A stretch of DNA of 52,211 bases. Source: Lingula anatina. Taxonomy: Eukaryota > Brachiopoda > Lingulata > Lingulida > Lingulidae. Positions 43,616-52,211 of the stretch are shown in pieces. The DNA lies in contig NW_019773514.1 in assembly GCF_001039355.2 (NCBI RefSeq), forward strand, positions 1 through 52,211, written 5' to 3'. The notes under the pieces are model-generated. The model searched no databases. It had not been told where the DNA came from and was given only the letters and a program-made list of their open reading frames with translations. The position numbers and the translations under genes were made by a program. Within the stretch, counting starts at the first letter, position 1; each line of letters opens with the position of its first letter.

Positions 43616-45859
43616 CTGAAGGATTTCTGAGGCTCTAAATCAAGACCTTTTTTTAATGACTCTTAACGCGCCTTACTGTCATTTTTTAGTTTAAATAGAA
43701 AAGAGGTGCATCATTTTACACAATATTTGTATTTTAATACACTGATGACGAAACATGAGAAAAAATTGAAAGGTTAAAAAAGGGCATTCCCACTGCATTC
43801 TTCTTTCTACAATCAGGTTAAAAACAACAAGAGACATAATGATCATTCAACAAATTTCTAATTGATCAAATCCAAGTACTTTTTAAGACAAAAATAATGA
43901 AATACAAGGCCTTTGAAAGGCTAATAGCAATTTCAAGTACTTTAAATGTCATAAACAGACTGGATACACGTACAAGGCTACATTCAAGCAGTCAAAGTGC
44001 TGTTTGAACCCTGCGAGTGAACCAGTGCATTGATTATATAACCCTGCCTGGAATTTAGGTCAAGGAATGTAGGTCGACTCAAAGGGATTAATACAGGTCA
44101 GTTTAATACATGTACAGAATCTTTACTTGTACGCGTGGCCGTACTTTGACGTAAACTTTTTGCAGTATTCTAATAAAAAGGTCAGAAAGTGTGATTAACT
44201 ATTGTTTTACGATCGTGATAATCTTATTTCGGCACGGCCTGTTCTCTGTGCATAAAAGCCATCTTGGTCGTCCCTGACACGGATGACTGTTCCCTGAAAT
44301 ATGATTGATTCAAATGTTATATTCGACCTACCTGTTGCATTTACTTCTTTTCTCCATCCTCATCAGTTATATTATCCGCCTGGCCGTGCGCACGCGCGGA
44401 TAGTCTGTAATGGGATATCTTTCGCGCCGATTCTCTAGCATTGACCTAACGCTATATTAATGGCAAGAAGAACGCACCTTTTGCCTCGTGTTTTATTCAA
44501 GACTAAAACAGCAAGATGCAATAATATAGATCACTAGACAGGGGGCAGCCGGTCATCGTTTTACAAGGTAGGTAAAATAGTGATTCCAGTAATGTTCGCA
44601 CAGTGTATCTAAGCACAAATTATAGCCAAAGCATGTTTCTGGGATAAAAGCGGGATTCTTTCTCGAAGCACTGCATATTGCAGGGTAATTTAGCCGTCTC
44701 TCGAGAAAGGATCGAGTTATACTGAGTTTTATTGGGCTTGGCTTTTGTCTGTTCTAACGTTTGACCGGTTATACTCACTGTGAACTTTGTAAATATATCT
44801 GCACGTCCACGATACGGGGTAACAACAAGGGGTTATCATTTTAAAAGTGTGTCAAAATATTCCCATGTGTTGGATTTAAAAGGGGGGGGCTTTAATGCAC
44901 GACAACCAAATCACAGCTAGCGTGTAGTTTCATTTCCCCATTCAGAATCGGCCCAGGGACTTAACTAATAAGCATAAAGAGTGGAGATTTCCATTGATGA
45001 CATAATGACCAGGTCACATGAACATTAAATGAAACTTACGATTCAGGATCGTAGCATGCTTTCCCATCTTTTTGGAGTTAAGTAAACTCTTTCCGAATTA
45101 TTTTTATATGTGTTTAATGTTACATTTCGTAAAATTTACGAATTTAAAGCAAAACACATTGAAATTTCGATGCTCATGTCACATTGTTGTATCCCAGTAA
45201 CGTGGATGTGCAGATATAGTAACGCTCGATCAGCTTTAGCAATTGAATTGTTTTGGTACTATAGCATGATATGGCTTCAAATCCTTGAAATTCAAACATT
45301 AACTTCCATGTTGTAATTATTCAGTATGTTTTTTATTTTATATAGGAATGGGGTGTCCCAAGGATGAAAAAGGAGTGCCTGTCGTCACAGGACAAGAGAT
45401 GAGCATCGAAAGAAGGCTGCGTTTCTGTGCTCCTGTTACATGAATTCCCAGTCTGCAGCCACAATAGAAATCGTTAACCCATATGTATAACCTCATTGTG
45501 TTTACCTCAGACCCCCTCTCTGTCAGATTTATGGACTTAAACATGTTAAAATGGTAAAGGGGAGACTGACTCGCTCTGCGCAAAGAGAATGAGCAAACAG
45601 TTATGTATGGTTGATAATTTTCCTCTGATATTTAGATTAACTACAGCAGTGTAAGCAAAGTGAATTAGGGATATGCAAACAGTTACAGTCTGTCAGTAAT
45701 ATTACCAGTTCCAATATAAACAAATTCAAATTGCATAGCTGATTACTACCTATCTAACTTCGGTTAAATATTTCCATCATGCCCAGGGCCTTACTATTAG
45801 GGATTATGTAAAAGGTAAAACTTGCTCTCTGGAGTCTAAAACACATCATAACAATTTTA
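43616..45859. other. Interior of CACTA-like element, no recognised gene
   Basis: No transposase motif seen. A T-rich AG acceptor-like site near 45345 precedes a short open stretch, without further support. Confidence 0.4.
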
Positions 45860-46471
45860 GAGTGGTTTTCTCCTTAGAAACGATCCCCTGGTCAGGCAAA
45901 CTATGGAGAGGTGACCTCTGACATTGTAATTATTATTTTTTTTGACTTGCTACAATCAGTGCAAATACTGACATAACTGCAAATAACAACGTTAGTGTCG
46001 AGAGATCCTATAACCTTTTTTGTCAAGGAGAGGTGGTTTTCTGTTTAGAGATGATCCTCTAGCCAGGCAAATTATGGAGAGGTGACCTCAAACACTATTT
46101 TGACTTGCTACAATTAGTGCAAATACCGACATAACTGAAAATAACAAAGTTTGTGACGAGAAATTCTATAACCATTTTTGTCAAGGAGAGGTGGTTTTCT
46201 GTTTAGAGACGATCCTCTAGCCAGGCAAATTATGGAGAGGTGACCTCAAACACCATTCTGACTTGCTACAATTAATGCAAATACCGACATAACTGAAAAT
46301 AGCAAAGTTTGTGACGAGAGATCCTATAACTTTTTTGTCAAGGAGGGGTGGTTTTCTGTTTAGAGACGATCCTCTAGCCAGGCAAATTATGGAGAGGTGA
46401 CCTCAAGCACTTTTTTGACAGTCAATGCAAAAATCCTGACATAGCTGAGACAGCAACGATAACTACTGTCT

Positions 46472-46515
<44 letters not shown>

Positions 46516-46660
46516 TCATGGCGATGGAGATCATTTCTTGTGAGAGAAATTATCTAGGCAAATATGGAGATGTGACCTCTGACATAATTTTTTGATTAGC
46601 TCTATTTATATCCTGACAATAATGGAATAAAAATAAAAGTTACTTTCGATTCTGAAAGTT
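45860..46660. repeat. Tandem array, about five 157-bp units
   Basis: Unit starts GTCAAGGAGAGGTGG at 46022, 46180 and 46337 (periods 158 and 157), with a diverged unit before (from about 45860) and after (46515). Shared blocks: GATCCTCTAGCCAGGCAAA, TATGGAGAGGTGACCTC, CCGACATAACTG. A 40-bp T run separates the last unit. Confidence 0.88.
46475..46514. repeat. Poly(T) tract, 40 bp
   Basis: Uninterrupted T run within the last unit of the 157-bp array, an expansion of the short T run seen at the same place in the other units. Confidence 0.9.
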
Positions 46661-47288
46661 GTTTGTCGTTCAAAGCGTCAAAATTATATGGCTACCTCAG
46701 GTGAAAGGTGGTGAACTCTACTTTCACTGCACTGAATGCTATATATTTGTACATAAACTCGAGCCAATTTAAGATTGCGTAATTATTTCTCCAAAATGCA
46801 AAGCACCACATTTAATCTATCTGTTGAATACTTTAATCAAAGTCCAAAACATTTTATCATGCAAACAATTTGCAAAAGTATTCGCTTTTTCCATACTGCG
46901 CTTACTGTAAAATGCGGAAATAAGTCATGTACATAAAATAAAAAGTATATATACAAAAGATCACCACGCGATATTATAAAATCAGTTTTAAGCTTTCGGA
47001 AAATAAAAGATAAACAAAATGTGACCTTTCCAGTTAACAAAAACGGAATGTAAGGTGGCCTTTCGCACTGTAAAAGGTGATAGTTGAACTTTTGAAAACT
47101 GAAAGTTAACGAAAATGTGAATGATGGTCTTTCCGAGAGATAAAAGTTGATAAAAAGATGGCCTTTTACAATTGAAAGGTGAAAGATGACCTTTTCGTCA
47201 GGAAAGGATTATCAAAGATGAGGGATCATCTTTCGATAACATTTTGTAGATAAACGAAAGGCGATAAAAGGTGTTTTTTCATGCAGTG

Positions 47289-47760
47289 GTAGTTCAACAG
47301 GTATTCTGGTGTTACATAACTGTAAAATTTTATCTTTCAAATCAATATGGCCCTCATGTTGTTTTAAAAAAGCTAACCCTATCAGAACATCATCCTCAAT
47401 TGGAGCTACTGACACATTCCATTTGTATTCTTTATCTCCTTAAACATTGGAAATACCTTTCACTTCTCTAGCAGCTAAAACACAGGTTGTTGAAATGCCT
47501 TTAATTTTCCAGTTTTTTCCAAATTGTAACGGCCCCGTCATCTGAGCAATCACTCTTTCGCTAATAACAGTAATTTGAGCAGCTGTATCTATTATACCAT
47601 GTACTGCTATAGAATTAACTGTAATTGGTACTACTTAGCTAGCCCCCTTTTTATCACTGTAATAACAAAATATCTCAGGGGCAATATCATTGTCACAATC
47701 AAGAGGTCCTACTGACTGAGTGCTCGGTTGTTGGACTGCACACCCGACCTGGGGCTGTTT
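47289..47760 (-). pseudogene. Gypsy element 2: retropepsin region (minus strand)
   Basis: Translation shows IDTAAQITVISERV, the catalytic Asp-Thr with Ala where Gly is usual, then IEDDVLIGLAFLKQHEG, the C-terminal protease strand. Stops occur near 47637 and 47441. The frame ends at the CACTA-like insertion. The protease therefore lies between gag (47768-48577) and RT (40704-42124), in normal Gypsy order. Confidence 0.75.
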
Positions 47761-47767
47761 AACTGTT

Positions 47768-48577
47768 TTAGCTGTAACTTATCATTTTCTTGATGAAATG
47801 CCCAAGCTCACCACATTTGTAACACCTTTGTGAAGGGGACCGTGAAGGAGACCTTGAAGGAGACAATTTTATTGGTGATTGTGACACCTGAATTTTCGGT
47901 AGTGCTGAATACAACTTTTCAACACATTGTTCTAAACGTGATACAACTTGGTCAATGTACTGCGCTTTCATAGGCGAGTTAAAATCACTTTTACGTTGAC
48001 CATCTATCTGAGCACTTCTCACCTGCCCATTACCTCCTTCATCTTCACCGGTACTGTTCCCAAAAGATACCTTTCTAATACGTGACGTTTTATGACCATA
48101 GATTTGCATATTGGCATGTAAATTACAGGCTTTTTCAATAGCTTGTTCAAGCGTTGTTGGCTTCATGAACACAATTTTGTCCGCAATATCTTTATCAAAA
48201 AGGCCTTTCAGAAATGCCTCAATAGCCATCTGATTTGAAATATCTGAAGGGCTGTCCCTATATGCATTCAAGGTCATAATTCTCACACGGTGACCAAAAT
48301 TTTCAATAGATTCCTGATCTTTTTGTTTAGCCCCTGCTAATGCTTTTCTAGCCAATTTATCACTCTCATGCTTTGAAAAACACCGTTTCATGAGATTGAC
48401 TGTGTTTGTGTAACTCTCACGAATACTTGCACTAGACTTACAATATTCGGCCAATGCTACCCCTTCTAACAAACTAACTAAATTGATCAATTTGGTCCTG
48501 TCATCTAACTCATCAGTGTTTAAATCAAATTTCACTAAAAAATGACTAAAATTCGTGGACCCATCAAAAGGTTTCAT
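47768..48577 (-). pseudogene. Gypsy element 2: Gag with incomplete zinc knuckle
   Basis: 269 residues from ATG 48577 (MKPFDGSTNFSHFLVKF). The middle is a retrotransposon Gag-type capsid region: DRTKLINLVSLLEGVALAEY and KDQESIENFGHRVRIM, then FLKGLFDKDIADKIV. A Ser-Arg-rich stretch (SPSRSPSRSPSQ) precedes the zinc knuckle CYKCGELGH, in which the last Cys is replaced because the frame ends FIKKMISYS. A longer frame upstream of ATG 48577 reads into the TTAA element and is not Gag. It is the first gene of Gypsy element 2; no LTR was recognised. Confidence 0.82.
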
Positions 48578-48581
48578 TTTA

Positions 48582-48926
48582 TTAAAGGGATAATAACTCT
48601 TCGTATGAGACCTATATTTCACAATAAAAACCTTGTGAATAACTCATAGAAATATAATATATTCTGTTTTACCACAAAAACAGCAGTTATAGCTTTTATT
48701 CTGATATTTGAACTTGTCTTTAGACCACGTGACCTCCATTGATGTCTATACTCTGTTAAAATCTCTTAAAAGATTTTAACAAAAAAACAAACTTTTTAGA
48801 AAAAAAACAGGGACTAACTTTGAATGTAAAAATGGATTCATTAACCATTGGTAAGAATGGGACAATTGTTGTTTACTCCAGGAAAATTCATTTTTTGGCC
48901 GAAACGAAGAGTTATTATTGCTTTAA
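48582..48926. mobile_element. TTAA-flanked non-autonomous DNA transposon, copy 2
   Basis: TTAA at 48582-48585 and 48923-48926; body 48586-48922, 337 bp. Ends AGGGATAATAACTCTT and AAGAGTTATTATTGCT. It is an inverted, shorter relative of 1305-1978: the right 200 bp match the left of copy 1, including AAAATCTCTTAAAAGATTTT, and the left 110 bp match its right. Inserted a few bases upstream of the Gag ATG. Confidence 0.82.
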
Positions 48927-49718
48927 CTAACACTTTGTTTCTACTACCTTGATGGTCAGTACACATTGTATCATTGGCTTTGTGATGTGGTGGGGCCTGA
49001 GTTACACTTTGCCTCAGGTTTCGGCCTTACAAGCTCACGGTACCCTTACCGCTGGTAAGGCCTCATAGCAGTATGTACAAAGAACTTGAGTCACTTAAGT
49101 ACCTGAAAGTGTCCAAGTTCTGACAATCTCTGTGGGTCCTCTGTTGCACCTTGTAGTACGTTAATCCAATTAAAAGTGCGGAAAGGACGACCACCTTTTC
49201 AAGGTCGACCTCGAAATGGAGTTGACCTGTTTCATGTTTCCAATGTAAACTTTTAGCGCCCTCGGGTGACGATCGCGAGTTGTAAAAAATGGTGTTTGAT
49301 CCATGTAGGCGACCTAGCTCCAGTTATAATGTTTTACAAGCATTTGGCCATCCATTTGCGCTTCTGTCGAATTTGGCCTACCTTTGCCTTAAAACCTACA
49401 TGAATAAATATTTGAGAAATTTTATAATCAAGACGCGCCAATACACATATTACAACAATACTATGTTTATCAAAACTGTAACGAACTTTATCAAAATATT
49501 AAAAAAAGTGCTTTAAAGTAAAAGTGACAGTTGTTTTGTGTCTTTAAGGAACTAGTGAATTTTATGAACTTGTTATTCATACATGTAGATATACACTTTC
49601 AAGCGTGTGGAACAGAGTGCTCAACAGTCCGGAGCATTTGTACACAATTAAAATTAATAAATAAATAAATAAACAAGAGACAGTTTATGCAGCATATTTT
49701 GTCCCTAAATGACTTAGT
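48927..49718. other. Interval without recognised genes
   Basis: May contain the 5' leader or LTR of Gypsy element 2, but no repeat partner was found. A short plus-strand frame VRKGRPPFQGRPRNG near 49175 ends at a TAG; its origin is unknown. Confidence 0.4.
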
Positions 49719-49778
49719 GTGATTATTATATCTCAATAAGATTGATTATTATATCTCTTATTGAGATATAATAATCAC
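49719..49778. repeat. Perfect 23-bp inverted repeat with 14-nt loop
   Basis: GTGATTATTATATCTCAATAAGA at 49719-49741 is exactly complemented at 49756-49778; the loop itself repeats GATTATTATATC. It directly precedes the duplicated block at 49780. Confidence 0.9.
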
Positions 49779-49779
49779 A

Positions 49780-50546
49780 TTAAATCATTCATAACGGCAA
49801 ATAGAACAATTAAAATAAACCTCCTGACGATCGGGCATACCTTCTGGGTATGCCCGTGAAACTCGGAGTCGGGGTTATTGCATGTCTCTTGTTTATATAC
49901 AGACTTGACATTTAATATGGAATATTTCAGTTTCGAAGGTATGCCTAGATAAAAATGGATAATTTTTTCAAAAAACTCTGATCTCATAAAAGATATGTGA
50001 ATGGAGAAGTGTGTAGTCAGGTGTGTCGCTTCCAATAAGGTCGCGCGACAAGGTTATTTTCAGTTGCACCCTGGATTACGCACGCTTGCTCCGCAAGGTG
50101 TCGCCTGCGGTGGGGGGGGGATGGGCAACACAGCCCATATGGTTACCGTGGCGAAGGTGACNTTAAATCATTCATAACGGCAAATAGAACAATTAAAATA
50201 AACCTCCTGACGATCGGGCATACCTTCTGGGTATGCCCGTGAAACTCGGAGTCGGGGTTATTGCATGTCTCTTGTTTATATACAGACTTGACATTTAATA
50301 TGGAATATTTCAGTTTCGAAGGTATGCCTAGATAAAAATGGATAATTTTTTCAAAAAACTCTGATCTCATAAAAGATATGTGAATGGAGAAGTGTGTAGT
50401 CAGGTGTGTCGCTTCCAATAAGGTCGCGCGACAAGGTTATTTTCAGTTGCACCCTGGATTACGCACGCTTGCTCCGCAAGGTGTCGCCTGCGGTGGGGGG
50501 GGGGGATGGGCAACACAGCCCATATGGTTACCGTGGCGAAGGTGAC
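49780..50546. repeat. 382/384-bp duplication across a single N
   Basis: 49780-50161 and 50163-50546 are near-identical; the visible difference is the length of a G run. N at 50162 separates them. Likely an assembly duplication. Reading frames inside are repeated and have no domain. Confidence 0.9.
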
Positions 50547-51690
50547 AGGTACTTCCAAACATTTTTTCATAACTGTCATTTTTCCTCATTCTATTCACGA
50601 ATTTGATATTTAACGGCAATGGAAAATGTGGCACTGGCAAAAGTGAATCTACAATGTAGGTGCGTTGACAGGCCACACAGGTGTCCCCAATTAACCGCCG
50701 CCAGAGAAGAGACCCCAAGCATTAAACAACACAACCTGTAGGTATTGGAAATTTGGCGAAAGTTAAGCAACTGAGGCTTTATTAGATTTGGACAGAAATC
50801 GAGGGGAATGTCCAGTGACATGCCAAACCCCTAAGTTCAAGTCTTGGCCCTTGACACCAGTAACGCACCCCTTAGTCAAGAATCTGAACAAATTAATGTT
50901 GGACAGGTATGCTCTATTTTCTACAGGCGTTTGGTGATTTTATCAACTTGATTGTCAAGTGCCGGACCTTTTGTTCCCAGGTACCAGTAGCAAACTTTAT
51001 CAGATAACAAACTGACACTAACCATCCTGCACTAACAGCGCTGTAAACCCAGTTATCAATGGTGTCATCTTTACCTGTATCTTTACCGGTATTATGCCAG
51101 TGGTACGTTTGATACATTTGAGTAAGGAAATATGCTTAAATGCTTATATTCATTTACAATACATGTACGTTAGCATCAACCTGTTAATAAAAACTTGGAA
51201 ACTTTCAATGTTATTACACAATAACAGTATAATGATGGAAATGTTATGATTTTAAATGCTTAGAAGAATAATAAAAACAGATTATGTGAAATATAAAATG
51301 AATTGATTTTATTTGGGTTATTTATTTCAAACCAATTAATTATCAAACATGAAGCTTATTTTTAAAAACATTCGCAGATATATGAAATATAACCCTGCTG
51401 GTACACAGATCTACAGTTCTAAAATGCAAATAGCAAGTACATGTTCCTTTCACACACCACTGATGAGATCTGAATAATCATATGTATAAAGCAGTAATAT
51501 ATCACAAGAAATGTGTAAGCAAGATATTTCTACAAGTAACCGCATTAATCAGTCAAGCAACCTCATAATGCACCCAATAAATGTAGAAATTTGAGCTAGA
51601 GAAATTCTACATACAGGCATCACAGATTTACCATATATTGCCACCAACCCTTAACTGAATGGGCATAGAAAGAACAAAGTGAGTCTCCCT
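50547..51690. other. Interval without recognised genes
   Basis: AT-rich from about 51120 on. No supported coding region. Confidence 0.45.
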
Positions 51691-51694
51691 CCCA

Positions 51695-52151
51695 TTAAAA
51701 ATAAAAAATAAAAATAAATAAATAAAAAACAGATACTGTCATTCTTAATACTGAAAAACAATGGCACCTTGCAGCCTTCACTGCCTCACTTTTTGCATAC
51801 ACTGTTCTAGTCACTGTAACTGTGTACTTTTGATGAGGCATAGATGCAAGAATAACTCCTTTGAAGTATATTGTGAAGGTCTCTTTTGTCATAAATCTGC
51901 CACGTATAACCTGAATGTACATATTGTGATTCACACCGCAGCAGCTTGTCTTAGTAAGGACTCAACCAGTTGAAAACCTGAGGCACAGCTTCAGGGACAA
52001 GATCACACAATCTATCCTTGCTGTGATGATGGATCTACTAGTACATTATCTACAGTATGTCTTGTCCTTCTGATTTCTCTAATACCATTTCCCCTGATCT
52101 ATGCTCACATCAATCTCTACAGCTTTACCAACTGCTACACAGTTTTTACAT
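51695..52151 (-). pseudogene. Decayed SAP-SWIM-YqaJ protein of a second ISL2EU-like element
   Basis: On the minus strand an acceptor (ACTTTCAG) precedes an exon start at 52151 that matches the exon 2 start of the intact gene: CKNCVAVGKAVEIDVSIDQG against CNDCIASGRSVDIDITIDGG, in the same phase. A TAG follows GKWY. Further on, in shifting frames, are FNWL, YVHSG and the SWIM lead-in YTVTVT ... KAARCHC, matching the intact protein in order. The lesions and divergence mark an old, different family member. Its first exon would lie beyond the right edge, and the YqaJ part is not recognisable below about 51690. Confidence 0.75.
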
Positions 52152-52211
52152 CTGAAAGTATAAAGCAAAAATTGTAATAAAGCACTATCAATTTACTTGT
52201 TAGATATTGAT

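Larger units (their letters stand above)
42128..47288. mobile_element. CACTA-like (EnSpm/CMC-type) DNA element, 5.16 kb
   Basis: Begins CACTGCATGAAAAA and ends with TTTTTTCATGCAGTG; the outer 14 bp are exact inverted copies and similarity continues for about 35 bp. GTA on both sides (42125-42127, 47289-47291) is a 3-bp target duplication. Both ends (about 400 bp left, 250 bp right) are dense in AAAAGGT/ACCTTTT units in both orientations, the subterminal repeat pattern typical of CACTA elements. It splits the Gypsy element between protease and RT. No transposase frame was recognised, so it appears non-autonomous. Confidence 0.78.

Noticed and set aside
48578-48622. Extended Gag start at 48622
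   Set aside because: The added codons read through the end of the TTAA-flanked element; the ATG at 48577 starts the Gag-like sequence.
49775-50418. Two identical 86-91-codon minus-strand proteins
   Set aside because: They are the same frame counted twice in a duplicated block around an N, without a domain or splice context.
1-52211. CRISPR arrays, rRNA or tRNA genes
   Set aside because: No regularly spaced palindromic repeats with unique spacers and no rRNA or tRNA-like sequence were seen; the window is eukaryotic.

Overview
The window looks like draft genome sequence from a metazoan, most likely a heterozygous marine invertebrate; the phylum cannot be fixed from sequence alone. The reasons are spliceosomal introns with ordinary GT/AG borders, a secreted phospholipase A2 and a somatomedin-B-like protein, and a mixed load of RTE, CR1/L2-like and jockey/I-like LINEs, Gypsy LTR elements, Harbinger-like, hAT-like, TTAA-type, CACTA-like and ISL2EU DNA transposons. 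Host gene density is very low and most recognisable coding sequence belongs to mobile elements.

Layout. 1-5.25 kb: a Harbinger-like element carrying only a Myb/SANT protein, then a LINE cut into three pieces by a TTAA-flanked element and by a DNA element that itself holds a 5'-truncated RTE with a 28-bp target duplication. 5.25-13.9 kb: a decayed plus-strand Gypsy element split by a minus-strand jockey/I-like LINE, which in turn holds a 405-bp hAT-like MITE. 14-17.9 kb: AT-rich, with one candidate minus-strand exon and a duplicated block at an assembly gap. 17.9-19.5 kb: a complete four-exon secreted phospholipase A2 gene. 21.0 kb: first exon of a secreted somatomedin-B-like protein, ending at an N.

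23.0-30.5 kb: an apparently complete ISL2EU (IS4EU-type) transposon with AT target duplications, short terminal inverted repeats and two convergent intact genes. One is a THAP/DDE transposase with 4 exons (554 aa). The other is a SAP-SWIM-YqaJ nuclease-like protein with 2 exons (596 aa). A decayed relative of the second gene runs off the right edge (51.7-52.2 kb).

30.5-40.5 kb: non-coding DNA with several MITEs, minisatellites, a second Harbinger-like element with a transposase-like first exon, and duplications flanking assembly gaps. 40.7-48.9 kb: a minus-strand Gypsy element (gag, protease, RT) interrupted by a 5.16-kb CACTA-like element (CACTGCATG ends, GTA duplication, AAAAGGT-rich ends), with a second TTAA-type element just upstream of gag. 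49-51.7 kb: no recognised gene, one long hairpin and another gap-associated duplication.

The main value of the window is its insertion record. Several target duplications and reading-frame joins fix the order of insertion, and the ISL2EU copy appears coding-intact.
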